Shown one piece after another: positions 25,451 to 34,283 of a DNA stretch of 40,990 bases. Position 1 is the first letter of the stretch, and each line of letters opens with the position of its first letter. The notes below the pieces were generated by a model. It saw nothing but the letters and a program-made list of their open reading frames with translations. It did not search any database and had not been told where the DNA came from. Source of the DNA: Nocardia tenerifensis NBRC 101015 (GTDB lineage: Bacteria; Actinomycetota; Actinomycetes; Mycobacteriales; Mycobacteriaceae). The stretch lies in the NCBI RefSeq assembly GCF_000308715.1, contig NZ_BAGH01000151.1:1-40990 (forward strand), in the 5' to 3' direction. Both the position numbers and the translations under genes were made by a program.

Positions 25451-26245
25451 ATGGCATCGCACAGAGAACCGGAACAGCAGACCGTCGACGTGACCAAGGG
25501 CGCCGCGGCGACCGAGGGCAGCTCGGAGACGCTGCTCGAGGTGACCGACATGGTCGTCAACTACGGCAGAATCCAAGCGCTGCACGGGATTTCGCTGCGG
25601 GTGGCGGCGGGTGAGCTGGTGACCCTGCTCGGCGCGAACGGCGCGGGCAAGACCACCACGATGCGGGCGCTGTCGGGCCTGCTGCCGCTGACCCGAGGCC
25701 GAATCATGTTCGAGGGCCGCGACATCACCCACATGAAGGCGCACGAACGAGTGGGTGAGGGGCTGATCCAGGCGCCGGAGGGCCGGGGCGTGTTCCCCGG
25801 CATGACGGTGCAGGAAAACCTCGACATGGGTTGCTACGGAAGGCCGTTCAAGCAGAAGGCGGAGTACGCCAAGACGCTCGAGTGGGTGTTCGAGCTGTTC
25901 CCGCGGATGGCCGAGCGGCGCAAGCAGGTCGGCGGCACGCTCTCCGGCGGCGAGCAGCAGATGCTCGCCATCGGGCGTTCGCTGATGGCGCGGCCCCGGC
26001 TGCTGTTGCTGGACGAGCCGTCGATGGGCTTGGCGCCCATGATCATTCAGCAGATCTTCCGGATCATCACCGAGATCAACCAGCAGGGCACCACTGTGCT
26101 GCTGGTCGAGCAGAACGCTCAGCAGGCGCTCTCGCGCAGCGACCGCGCCTACATCATGGAGACGGGCGAGGTCACTAAGACCGGCTCCGGGCGGGAACTG
26201 CTCACCGATCCGTCGGTGAAGTCGGCGTACCTGGGCGTCGGCTAG
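25451..26245 (+). CDS. livF: Branched-chain amino-acid ABC ATPase, LivF type
   Basis: 264 residues. About 30 polar residues precede the ATPase domain: Walker A GANGAGKTT, Q-loop region QAPEGRGVFPGMTVQENL (typical LivF), signature LSGGEQQMLAIGRSL, Walker B LLLLDEPSMGLAP and H-loop replaced by VEQNAQQAL, as is normal for LivF. AGGAG lies six bases before the ATG, 8 bp after livG. Last gene of the liv operon. Confidence 0.94.
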   Translation: MASHREPEQQTVDVTKGAAATEGSSETLLEVTDMVVNYGRIQALHGISLRVAAGELVTLLGANGAGKTTTMRALSGLLPLTRGRIMFEGRDITHMKAHERVGEGLIQAPEGRGVFPGMTVQENLDMGCYGRPFKQKAEYAKTLEWVFELFPRMAERRKQVGGTLSGGEQQMLAIGRSLMARPRLLLLDEPSMGLAPMIIQQIFRIITEINQQGTTVLLVEQNAQQALSRSDRAYIMETGEVTKTGSGRELLTDPSVKSAYLGVG

Positions 26246-26294
26246 GGGCGAAACCCCGGTGCCGCGCGGCGGTCCTCGAGGCATGATCGTCACC

Positions 26295-27971
26295 ATGAAT
26301 GGTCACGATGAGCTGACAGGTCTGGCCGAGCGGTACTGGGACACCTTTCTCGAGGCCAAACCCAGCGACGCGACACTGCTCGGCGATCGGCGCTTCGACG
26401 ATCGCATCGAGGATCTGTCCGCCGAGGCCGACGAGCGTCTGCTGTCGACCTGGCGCGAACTGCTGCGTCAGGTCGACGCGGTCGACGCCGAGGGGCTCGA
26501 CCCGACCGATCGGACCACGCGCAGCCTGCTGCGCACCGAATTGTCCGGCGCGATAGAGCGATTGGCGTGGCGCCCGCTGGAGCTGGCCTCCGATCAGATG
26601 GAGGGCGTGCACGCCAACGCGCTGACCATGGCGCCGCAGACCAACGCGCCGCGGCCGGAGAACGCCCGCGCGCTCGTCCAGCGCTTCCGGCAGTACGGCG
26701 ACATGCTCGGGCAGGCCGTCGAGCGGTTTCGCGCCGGGCTGGCCGCGGGCCGCACACCGGCGCGCATCACCCTCGAACGGTCGCTGAACCAGCTCGACGG
26801 CTACCTCGCCTCGGAGCTGTCGGAGGATCCGTTCGTCACCATGGCGGGTCCGCGGGACTGGGACGGCGAGGCCGCGTGGCGGGCCGAATTGACCGACGTG
26901 GCAAGGGATGTCATCCGTCCGGCGTTCCAGAGCTACCGCGACGTGCTCTTCGACGAGCTGCTGCCCGCCAGCCGCTCGGACGACCAGCCGGGCCTGTGCT
27001 GGCTCGGCGCCGACGGCGAGGACATCTACCGCCGCCAGCTGCGCTACCACACCACGCTGCCCGAGCTCGGCGCCGACGAGATTCACGAACTCGGCCTCAC
27101 CGAGCTCGCCGGGCTGCGCGAGGAGTACGCGACGGTCGGGCAGCGGCTGTTCGGCACCGCCGAGCTCGGCGAGGTCTTCGCCAGGCTGCGCGACGATCCG
27201 GCGCTGTGTTATGTCGACGGCGAACAGATCATGTTCGACGCGCGTCACGCGCTCACCTCGGCGAGCGCCGAGATGGGCAACTGGTTCGGCAGGCTGCCCA
27301 AGGAGTCGTGCGATATCGTCGCGATTCCCGACTTCCTCGCCGCCGACGCGCCGCCCGCGTACTACTTCCCGCCCGCCGCGGACGGCTCCCGGCCCGGCAC
27401 CTACTTCGTCAACACCTATCACCCCACCGGCCGCGGCCGCTTCGAGACCGCGTCGGTCGCCTTCCACGAGGCCATCCCCGGCCACCACCTGCAGCTCACC
27501 ATCGCCAACGAGCTCGCGCACCTGCCGCGCTTCCAGCGCCAGTCGTTCGCGAACACCGCCTTCGTCGAGGGCTGGGCGCTGTACACCGAACGCCTCGCCG
27601 ACGAAATGGGTTTGTACGAAGACGATTTGGGCCGGATCGGCATGCTCTCCGGGGACTCGTGGCGCTCCTGCCGCCTCGTCGTCGACACCGGTCTGCACGC
27701 CAAAGGGTGGACCAGGCAGCAGGCCATCGACTTCATGGTCGCCAACTGCCCCGCCGGGCTGGCCGAGATCACCACCGAGGTGGATCGCTACATCGGCATG
27801 CCCGGCCAGGCCGTCGCCTACAAGGTCGGCCAACTGGAGATCCGCCGTCAACGCCTCGCCGCCACCGAACGACTCGGCAGCGCCTTCGACATCAAGTCCT
27901 TCCACGACGTCGTCCTCGGCTCGGGCTCCGTCAGCCTGCCGGTCCTGCGAGAACTGGTCGCCACCCTCTGA
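26295..27971 (+). CDS. DUF885 family putative zinc metallopeptidase
   Basis: 558 residues. Matches PF05960: helical throughout, with the zinc motif F-HE-AIPGHH (H391, E392, H397/H398) and, some 40 residues on, the third-ligand helix FVEGWALYTERLADEMG. Members are soluble gluzincin-like peptidases of unknown substrate, sometimes exported; no signal peptide is visible here. Start choice: ATG 26295 opens the conserved part; ATG 26283 and GTG 26259 are in-frame alternatives without better ribosome sites. It follows livF by 49 bp and could be co-transcribed. Confidence 0.85.
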   Translation: MNGHDELTGLAERYWDTFLEAKPSDATLLGDRRFDDRIEDLSAEADERLLSTWRELLRQVDAVDAEGLDPTDRTTRSLLRTELSGAIERLAWRPLELASDQMEGVHANALTMAPQTNAPRPENARALVQRFRQYGDMLGQAVERFRAGLAAGRTPARITLERSLNQLDGYLASELSEDPFVTMAGPRDWDGEAAWRAELTDVARDVIRPAFQSYRDVLFDELLPASRSDDQPGLCWLGADGEDIYRRQLRYHTTLPELGADEIHELGLTELAGLREEYATVGQRLFGTAELGEVFARLRDDPALCYVDGEQIMFDARHALTSASAEMGNWFGRLPKESCDIVAIPDFLAADAPPAYYFPPAADGSRPGTYFVNTYHPTGRGRFETASVAFHEAIPGHHLQLTIANELAHLPRFQRQSFANTAFVEGWALYTERLADEMGLYEDDLGRIGMLSGDSWRSCRLVVDTGLHAKGWTRQQAIDFMVANCPAGLAEITTEVDRYIGMPGQAVAYKVGQLEIRRQRLAATERLGSAFDIKSFHDVVLGSGSVSLPVLRELVATL

Positions 27972-27978
27972 CCTCGGC

Positions 27979-28632
27979 TCAGCCTTCGTGCTGTGGCGGG
28001 TGGTGTCGAAGGCCGTCCGGCGTGAAAGAGAACGACGCCGCGAAGGGGCCGTCGCCGTAGCGGACCGCGAGCAAGATCGGTTCGGGATGGCTCGGCGGCC
28101 AAGACTCGTCCGACCCCGGTTCGGCCCCGTTCCACAGATGGAAGAAGATCATCGGATCCGCGGTGTGCTGGGTCCCGTAGGCCAGCGTCTTCTCGTATAA
28201 CGGGTTCGTGCCGCCGAACAGCACGCTGGGTGGCCCGAAGGTCTCCTCGACGTCGTGCCAGGTGCGGTTCTCGGCCACGAACGTCCCGATCGAGGAGCGC
28301 ACGGCGGCGTATTCGTCGTCGGTCAGCGTTCGGTCGAGGCGCAGCCAGCCGCGTTGCCGAGCGGCCTCGGCGTACATCGACGGCAGCGCCGAGTGAAGGC
28401 CGTCGGGGAGGTGCCGTTGCAGGGCTCCCTTGATGCCGGTAGGCGTGAAAGCGTTGCGCGCCCGCCAGGATTCATGCAGGTCAGCCATGCCGCTGTCGGT
28501 GTCCTCCAGTAAGAACAGGTGGTGGAACACCGTCCACAGCGCGGGTTCGCCGCCGAACATCGCCAGTCGCCGCAGCATCTGGTTGACCTGGTCGATCAGG
28601 TAGGCGTGCATGGCCTCGGAGGAACGGAGCAT
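27979..28632 (-). CDS. Hypothetical protein
   Basis: 217 residues, mostly soluble, with aromatic-rich stretches (WTVFHHLFLLED, MIFFHLWNGAEP) and no membrane helix. No family is recognised. The ATG at 28632 gives a sensible N-terminus (MLRSSEAMHAYLIDQ); ATG 28611 is an alternative with GAGG close by. Convergent with the DUF885 gene (7 bp apart) and divergent from polA (133 bp). Confidence 0.68.
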   Translation of the reverse strand: MLRSSEAMHAYLIDQVNQMLRRLAMFGGEPALWTVFHHLFLLEDTDSGMADLHESWRARNAFTPTGIKGALQRHLPDGLHSALPSMYAEAARQRGWLRLDRTLTDDEYAAVRSSIGTFVAENRTWHDVEETFGPPSVLFGGTNPLYEKTLAYGTQHTADPMIFFHLWNGAEPGSDESWPPSHPEPILLAVRYGDGPFAASFSFTPDGLRHHPPQHEG

Positions 28633-28752
28633 TCGACTACTTTCGCGTGGGAGTGCGAGCCTATGTTCGGTCAGATCGGCCGCTCGCGGGGCGGAATGCG
28701 TGGGTTCGACGGCGACCGGGTGTCGGCGTACGAGCTTGTCGGTGCTGGTCCC

Positions 28753-28758
28753 TAGACT
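28753..28758 (+). promoter_or_regulatory. -10 box TAGACT for leaderless polA
   Basis: TAGACT ends seven bases before GTG 28766, and no ribosome site lies between. Same layout as pyk and lgt. Confidence 0.45.
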
Positions 28759-28765
28759 CTGGGGC

Positions 28766-31504
28766 GTGAGTTCACCCACGACTGCTCAGCGCCCCGCCTC
28801 CGGCTCCAGCGATTCCGGGTCGGGTGACCGGCCGACGCTGATGTTGCTGGACGGGCACTCGATCGCCTATCGCGCGTTCTTCGCGCTACCGGCGGAAAAC
28901 TTCAAGACGGTCACGGGGCAGACCACCAACGCGGTGTACGGCTTCACCGCGATGCTGATCAACCTGCTGCGCGACGAGAAGCCGACGCACATCGCGACGG
29001 CGTTCGACGTGAACCGCAAGACGTTTCGCACCGAGGCGTACCCGGAGTACAAGGCGAACCGCTCGCAGACCCCGGACGAGTTCCGTGGCCAGGTCGAGCT
29101 CACCAAGGACGTGCTCGGCGCGATGGGCATCCCGGTGATGGCCATCGAGGGCTTCGAGGCCGACGACATCATCGCCACGCTCACCACCCGCGCGGTGTCC
29201 GAGGGCTTCCGGGTGCTGATCGTCTCCGGCGACCGCGACGCCATCCAGCTGGTGAACGACGACGTCACGGTGCTGTACCCGCGCAAGGGCGTGTCCGACC
29301 TGACGCGGTTCACCCCCGACGAGGTCTTCGCCAAATACGGCCTCACGCCCGCCCAGTACCCCGACTACGCCGCCCTGCGCGGCGACCCGAGCGACAACCT
29401 GCCCGGCATCCCCGGCGTCGGCGAGAAGACCGCCGCCAAGTGGATCCGCGAGTACGGCGATCTCAACGCCCTCGTCGACAAGGTGGACCAGGTGAAGGGC
29501 AAGGTCGGCGACGCGCTGCGCGCCAACCTGAGCAGCGTCATCCTGAACCGTCAGCTCACCGAGATGGTGCGGGACATGCCGCTGCCGTACACGCCGGATC
29601 AGCTGGCGCAGCAGCCCTGGGATCGCAACAAGATCCACCAGCTCTTCGACGACCTCGAGTTCCGCGTGCTGCGCGACCGTCTCTTCGAGACGCTGGCCCC
29701 CAAGGAGCCGGAGGCCGAGGCGGGCTTCGAGATCAGCGGCGGGGCGCTCGAGGTCGGTGCGGTCGCCGACTGGCTCGCCGAGCATGCGAAAGCCGGTGTG
29801 CGACACGGCGTGTCGATCGTCGGCAGCGGTGTGCCCGGCAGCGGCGACGTGCGCGCTCTCGCCATCGCGGCCGGCGACGGCGAGAGCGGCTACATCGACG
29901 TCGCCGTCCTCACGCCGGCGGACGAGGCGGCGCTGGGCGCCTGGCTCGCCGACCCGGCCGTGCCCAAGGCACTGCACGAGGCGAAGGCCGCCATGCATGC
30001 GCTGCGCGGGCGCGGATGGACCCTCGGCGGGCTCACCAGCGACACCGCGCTGGCCGCCTACCTTGTCCGCCCCGGCCAGCGCAGCTTCAACCTCGACGAC
30101 CTCTCGCTGCGCTACCTGCGCCGCGAACTGCGCGCCGAGACCGACGAGACGGCGCAGCTCTCGCTGCTCGACGACGAGGACACCGTCGACGCCGAGGTCG
30201 CGCAGGCCGAAATGCTGCGCGCGCGGGCCGTCGCCGACCTCGCCGACGCGCTCGACACCGAACTCCAGCAGATCGAGTCCGTCCCGCTGCTCGAGGACAT
30301 GGAGCTGCCGCTGCTCAGCGTGCTCGCCACCCTGGAGGACGCGGGCATCGCGGTCGACTGCGACCAGCTGAGCACGCTGCAGCGCCAGTTCGCCGACAAG
30401 GTGAACGACGCGGCCGAGGCGGCCTACGGGGTGATCGGCAAACAGATCAACCTCGGCTCGCCGAAGCAGCTGCAGGTCGTCTTGTTCGACGAGCTCGACA
30501 TGCCGAAGACCAAGCGCACCAAGACCGGCTACACCACCGACGCCGACGCGCTCGAGTCGCTGTTCGAGAAGACCGAGCACCCGTTCCTGCAACACCTGCT
30601 CGAGCATCGCGACGCGACCCGGCTCAAGGTGACCGTCGACGGCCTGCTCAAGTGCGTCGCCGACGACGGCCGCATCCACACCACGTTCAACCAGACCATC
30701 GCCGCCACCGGTCGGCTCTCGTCCACCGAGCCGAACCTGCAGAACATCCCGATCCGCACCGACACCGGCAGGCAGATTCGCGACACCTTCGTCGTCGGCG
30801 CCGGCTACGAGTCGCTGATGACCGCCGACTACAGCCAGATCGAGATGCGCATCATGGCCCACCTCTCCGAGGACGAGGCGCTCATCGAGGCCTTCAACTC
30901 CGGCGAGGACCTGCACAGTTTCGTTGCGTCCAAGGCCTTCGACATCCCGATCGCCGAGGTCAGCCCCGAACTGCGTCGCCGCATCAAGGCCATGTCCTAC
31001 GGCCTCGCCTACGGTCTGAGCTCCTACGGCCTCGCCGCGCAGCTGAAGATCAGCACCACCGAGGCCAAAGAGCAGATGGACGTGTACTTCGACCGCTTCG
31101 GCGGCATCCGCGACTACCTCTACGAGGTGGTCGAGCAGGCCCGCAAGGTCGGCTACACCTCCACCCTGTTCGGTCGCCGCCGCTACCTGCCCGACCTCGA
31201 CTCCAGCAACCGGCAGCGCCGCGAGGCCGCCGAGCGCATGGCGCTCAACGCGCCCATCCAGGGCACCGCGGCCGACATCATCAAGGTCGCGATGATCAAC
31301 GTGCACAAGGCGATTCAGGAGGCGGGCCTGCGCTCGCGCATGCTCCTGCAGATCCACGACGAGCTGCTCTTCGAGGTCGCCGAGGGGGAGCGGGAGGCGC
31401 TGGAGGCGCTGGCCAAGGAGCAGATGGCCGCCGCCATCCATCTGTCGGTGCCGTTGGACGTCTCGGTGGGCACCGGCCGCAGCTGGGACAACGCCGCTCA
31501 CTGA
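28766..31504 (+). CDS. polA: DNA polymerase I
   Basis: Repair and Okazaki-fragment polymerase, 912 residues. Residues 20-300 are the 5' nuclease domain (LMLLDGHSIAYRAFF, EADDIIATL, GDPSDNLPGIPGVGEKTA). The middle domain (about 320-500) lacks the DxE and other acids of an active 3'-5' proofreading site. The polymerase domain carries motif A DYSQIEMRIMAHLSEDEAL, motif B RRRIKAMSYGLAYGLSSYG and motif C QIHDELLFEV. Motif B has Tyr where E. coli and Taq have Phe, as is known for mycobacterial Pol I, a change tied to weaker dideoxynucleotide discrimination. GTG 28766 gives the family N-terminus. In mycobacteria rpsA lies just downstream; here it does not. Confidence 0.97.
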   Translation: MSSPTTAQRPASGSSDSGSGDRPTLMLLDGHSIAYRAFFALPAENFKTVTGQTTNAVYGFTAMLINLLRDEKPTHIATAFDVNRKTFRTEAYPEYKANRSQTPDEFRGQVELTKDVLGAMGIPVMAIEGFEADDIIATLTTRAVSEGFRVLIVSGDRDAIQLVNDDVTVLYPRKGVSDLTRFTPDEVFAKYGLTPAQYPDYAALRGDPSDNLPGIPGVGEKTAAKWIREYGDLNALVDKVDQVKGKVGDALRANLSSVILNRQLTEMVRDMPLPYTPDQLAQQPWDRNKIHQLFDDLEFRVLRDRLFETLAPKEPEAEAGFEISGGALEVGAVADWLAEHAKAGVRHGVSIVGSGVPGSGDVRALAIAAGDGESGYIDVAVLTPADEAALGAWLADPAVPKALHEAKAAMHALRGRGWTLGGLTSDTALAAYLVRPGQRSFNLDDLSLRYLRRELRAETDETAQLSLLDDEDTVDAEVAQAEMLRARAVADLADALDTELQQIESVPLLEDMELPLLSVLATLEDAGIAVDCDQLSTLQRQFADKVNDAAEAAYGVIGKQINLGSPKQLQVVLFDELDMPKTKRTKTGYTTDADALESLFEKTEHPFLQHLLEHRDATRLKVTVDGLLKCVADDGRIHTTFNQTIAATGRLSSTEPNLQNIPIRTDTGRQIRDTFVVGAGYESLMTADYSQIEMRIMAHLSEDEALIEAFNSGEDLHSFVASKAFDIPIAEVSPELRRRIKAMSYGLAYGLSSYGLAAQLKISTTEAKEQMDVYFDRFGGIRDYLYEVVEQARKVGYTSTLFGRRRYLPDLDSSNRQRREAAERMALNAPIQGTAADIIKVAMINVHKAIQEAGLRSRMLLQIHDELLFEVAEGEREALEALAKEQMAAAIHLSVPLDVSVGTGRSWDNAAH

Positions 31505-31527
31505 CCTTCGCGCTGTCGCGCGCAGGT

Positions 31528-31620
31528 GTCGGCGCGCGGCATCGCACAGGTGGCCGAACAGGTCACGTCGGTGCGTGCATCGCACAAGTGGCCGAAGCGA
31601 CCACGTCGGTGCGCGGCGTC
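31528..31620 (+). repeat. 38-39 bp imperfect tandem repeat after polA
   Basis: About 2.4 copies of a unit starting GTCGGTGCG (31528, 31567, 31605) with inner CATCGCACARGTGGCCGAA. It fills most of the 170 bp between polA and the next gene. Confidence 0.65.
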
Positions 31621-31663
31621 GACGGCTCGGCCGAGGGCCTTCCCTCGGTGTGAGGTCGAAATC

Positions 31664-31669
31664 TAGGGT
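31664..31669 (+). promoter_or_regulatory. -10 box TAGGGT before the hydrolase gene
   Basis: TAGGGT ends five bases before ATG 31675, suggesting a leaderless transcript separate from polA. Confidence 0.35.
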
Positions 31670-31674
31670 GGGGC

Positions 31675-32547
31675 ATGGCCTTTCCCCGCGTATTCCGGGA
31701 GTTCGACGTCGAGACGTCCGTCGGAGCGATCCATGGAACGATCGGCGGCGACGGCCCACCGCTGTTGCTGCTGCACGGTTTTCCGCAAACCCACCTGATG
31801 TGGGAGGCGGTGGCGGGCGAGCTGGCCGAACGGCATACCGTCGTCGCCACCGACCTGCGCGGCTACGGCGGCAGCGTGGCCACGCCGCCGTCGGAGGCGG
31901 ACTACTCGATGCGCGGACTGGCCGTCGATCAGGTCGAGGCCATGGCCGCGCTGGGGTTCGATCGCTTCGACGTGGCCGGCCACGATCGCGGCGGGCGCTG
32001 CGCCTACCGCATGGCCATCGACCATCCCGACACGGTGACTCGACTGGCCGTCCTCGACATCGTCCCCACCCTCGACTCCTTCGAACGCGCCGACCACCGC
32101 TTCGCCCTCGGCTTCTGGGTCTGGAGCTTCCTCGCCGCCCCCGCGCCCATCCCCGAAACCCTGATCCTCGGCGCCCCCGACGCCTTCATCGACCACGTGC
32201 TCGCCGCCTGGCCGGACCCCGGCTTCACCTTCCCGGAAGCGTCGGCCCGCGCTTACCGCACCCAGTTCCACGACCCCGCCCGAGTACAAGCCATCTGCGC
32301 CCAATACCGCTGCGCGCCGACCATCGACACCGAACTGGACCGCCTGTACCGCCCCCGCCGGCCCATCACCTGCCCCACCCTCGTCCTCTGGAGCGCCACT
32401 GGCGCCGTCGCCGAATGGTATGACCCGCTTGCCATTTGGCGCCAATGGTCCCGCGATGCCCAAGGTGCCTCCATACCCGCCGGCCACTTCCTCCCCGAGG
32501 AGGCTCCGGACCTGGTCGCCCAGCACCTTCGCGACTTCTTCCACTGA
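31675..32547 (+). CDS. Alpha/beta hydrolase, fluoroacetate/haloacid dehalogenase-like
   Basis: 290 residues. By memory of the Burkholderia fluoroacetate dehalogenase, positions line up almost without gaps: nucleophile D104 in AGHDRGGR, R105 and R108 (carboxylate binding), D128 in LAVLDIVPT, W150, Y211 (Y212 in the reference) and H271 in PAGHF. An Asp nucleophile instead of Ser points to a dehalogenase or epoxide hydrolase rather than an esterase. H149 of the halide pocket is Val here, so true defluorinase activity is uncertain. An oxyanion motif HGFPQTH is at 34-40. No operon partner. Confidence 0.82.
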   Translation: MAFPRVFREFDVETSVGAIHGTIGGDGPPLLLLHGFPQTHLMWEAVAGELAERHTVVATDLRGYGGSVATPPSEADYSMRGLAVDQVEAMAALGFDRFDVAGHDRGGRCAYRMAIDHPDTVTRLAVLDIVPTLDSFERADHRFALGFWVWSFLAAPAPIPETLILGAPDAFIDHVLAAWPDPGFTFPEASARAYRTQFHDPARVQAICAQYRCAPTIDTELDRLYRPRRPITCPTLVLWSATGAVAEWYDPLAIWRQWSRDAQGASIPAGHFLPEEAPDLVAQHLRDFFH

Positions 32548-32649
32548 CCGGAACCCATCCGTCGGTCGCAATCGAGCTTCCGCTCGCGGACAGCATCGGA
32601 TAGCCGTACCTGTCTTCTTCTTGCGCCCAATCTGTTCCGGCGGACCGGT

Positions 32650-32805
32650 CACGAGCCGGTCGGGCGGGCGTTCGGCGACGAGCTCTTCGACGCTTGCTTC
32701 GACTGGCTGTTCCGGCACGGCGTTTTACCCGACACCATCGATGACGTGCACACGGCGAGCTGTAAACGGTCGGGGCGGGGCCTGTGGCGTCGCAGTGTGA
32801 GGTGA
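32650..32805 (+). pseudogene. Possible gene remnant (coding-like fragment)
   Basis: In the 389 bp gap before the carbonic anhydrase, one frame reads HEPVGRAFGDELFDACFDW followed by LFRHGVLPDTIDDV. This part looks like protein; the flanks do not, and no start codon fits. I cannot name a family. Chance coding bias in GC-rich DNA is a real alternative. The rest of the gap holds only a TATAAG promoter-like island near 32900. Confidence 0.3.
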
Positions 32806-32936
32806 GCTTGTGTCGGACTCGGCACGCCAGTAAACGAATCACGGTGAGCAGGAACGGTGCTGCGTGCCGCAGAGGCTTCTATCGTGGGCCACGCCACATA
32901 TAAGCAGCCACGCATACCGAGCGCAGGGGACCACCC

Positions 32937-33431
32937 ATGACTGTGACCGATGAGTACCTGCAGAACAACGCCGCCTACGCGAGCACCTTCACTGGGCCGC
33001 TGCCCTTGCCGCCCGCCAAGCACGTCGCGGTGGTCGCGTGCATGGACGCGAGACTGAATGTGTATGGGGCACTAGGGATCAAAGAGGGCGAGTCGCACGT
33101 CATCCGCAACGCGGGCGGAGTGATCACCGCCGACGAGATCCGTTCGCTCGCGATAAGCCAGCGCCTGCTCGGCACCCGCGAGATCATCCTGATCCACCAC
33201 ACCGACTGCGGCATGCTCACCTTCACCGACGACGACTTCAAGGCGTCGATCCAACAGGAGGTCGGCATCAAACCGGAGTGGTCCGCCGAAGCCTTCACCG
33301 ACCTGGAAACCGATGTGCGCCAAAGCATCGCCCGCATCACCGCCAGCCCCTTCATCCCCCACAAAGACTCCATCCGCGGCTTCATCTTCGACATAGCCAC
33401 CGGCAAACTAACCGAAGTCCTCCCCGCCTGA
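32937..33431 (+). CDS. canA: Beta-class carbonic anhydrase
   Basis: Interconverts CO2 and bicarbonate in the cytoplasm. 164 residues, very like M. tuberculosis Rv1284 by eye. Zinc and gate residues C35, D37, R39 (CMDAR), H88 and C91 (HHTDCG) are all in place, and the HVIRNAGG substrate strand is intact. AGGGGAC lies upstream of the ATG, with a TATAAG -10 candidate some 30 bp further up. Nineteen bp after the stop begins a 68 bp palindrome, which opens the repeat field. Confidence 0.94.
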   Translation: MTVTDEYLQNNAAYASTFTGPLPLPPAKHVAVVACMDARLNVYGALGIKEGESHVIRNAGGVITADEIRSLAISQRLLGTREIILIHHTDCGMLTFTDDDFKASIQQEVGIKPEWSAEAFTDLETDVRQSIARITASPFIPHKDSIRGFIFDIATGKLTEVLPA

Positions 33432-33449
33432 CCCGACAACCCGCACCCC

Positions 33450-33517
33450 GCACCGTCTCTCAGGATCCGCACTCACTCCAGGGCCCAATACCGAGTGCGG
33501 ATCCCAAGAAAGAGTGC
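33450..33517. repeat. 68-bp palindrome, family A, copy 2
   Basis: GCACCGTCTCTCAGGATCC left arm, GGATCCCAAGAAAGAGTGC right arm, GGGCCC at the centre. It starts 18 bases after the canA stop and may end its transcript. Confidence 0.85.
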
Positions 33518-33671
33518 GACTTTCGCCTATTGCCTGCTCTGCCACGCTCAGGCACAACATCCACTCCCGCGCCCATGTACCCGCTCCACCTCCGCGCCGC
33601 CCGGTGCCGGCCTACGCCTGCGTGTCCACCCAACCCGCTCGCGCGGCTACTGGGTCTGCGACGTGTTCGCC

Positions 33672-33739
33672 GCACCTTCTCTCGGGATCCGCACCGGCTT
33701 TAGGGCCCAAGACGGAGTGCGGATCCCGAGAAAGAGTGC
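33672..33739. repeat. 68-bp palindrome, family A, copy 3
   Basis: GCACCTTCTCTCGGGATCC / GGATCCCGAGAAAGAGTGC with GGGCCC at positions 32-37, the exact centre. The best-formed dyad of the set, with near-complete pairing over 25 bp arms. Confidence 0.88.
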
Positions 33740-33844
33740 GCCGCCTTTGCGCGAAGCGCCGCGCCCTTCCGGCGTGCCCCGTCATGTCGGGCACATCATC
33801 CCACTGAGCATGTGTGCCGCCAAGCCGCCACCCGTCCAAGCGTC

Positions 33845-33912
33845 GCACTTCTTCTTGGGAGCCGCACCCGCTCTGGGGCCCGATAGGGAGTGCGGATCCC
33901 GAGAAGGAGTGC
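33845..33912. repeat. 68-bp palindrome, family A, copy 4
   Basis: Left arm GCACTTCTTCTTGGGAGCC, right arm GGATCCCGAGAAGGAGTGC; the centre is GGGCCC. Confidence 0.85.
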
Positions 33913-33936
33913 GACGCGTGCGCCCGCCTGCGCCCT

Positions 33937-34002
33937 GCACACCTTCTCGGGATCCGCCCCGCTTCAGGGCCAACAGGGAGTGCAGATCCCAAGAAAGAGC
34001 GC
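33937..34002. repeat. 68-bp palindrome, family A, copy 5 (66 bp)
   Basis: Left arm GCACACCTTCTCGGGATCC, right arm AGATCCCAAGAAAGAGCGC; the centre is GGGCC, two bases shorter than the others. The most diverged copy of the cluster. Confidence 0.78.
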
Positions 34003-34110
34003 GACTTTCAGCCAGTGCCGGTCCACTTCCGCGCACCGCCGAGGCGCTGGCCCACGCCTGCGTGTCCACCTAATCCGCTCGCCCGGCTACTGGTCTACGA
34101 CGCGTGTGCC

Positions 34111-34178
34111 GCACCTTCTCTCGGGATCCGCACCGGCTTTAGGGCCCAAGACGGAGTGCGGATCCCGAGAAAGAGTGC
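34111..34178. repeat. 68-bp palindrome, family A, copy 6
   Basis: Identical by eye to copy 3 over its full length, as expected from the module duplication. Confidence 0.88.
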
Positions 34179-34283
34179 GCCGCCTCCGCGCGAAGCGCCG
34201 CGCACTTCCGGCGTGCCCCGTCATGTCGGGCACATCACCCCGCTGAGCATGTGTGCCGCCAAGCCGCCACCCGTCCAAGCGTC

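Larger units (their letters stand above)
33607..33914. repeat. Direct duplication, copy 1 (about 305 bp)
   Basis: Runs from GCCTACGCCTGCGTGTCC through palindrome copies 3 and 4 to GAGTGCGAC. The same string recurs 439-440 bp downstream at about 95% identity by eye. Between the palindromes lies a shared CATGTCGGGCACATC string. No frame is convincing as a gene. Confidence 0.85.
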
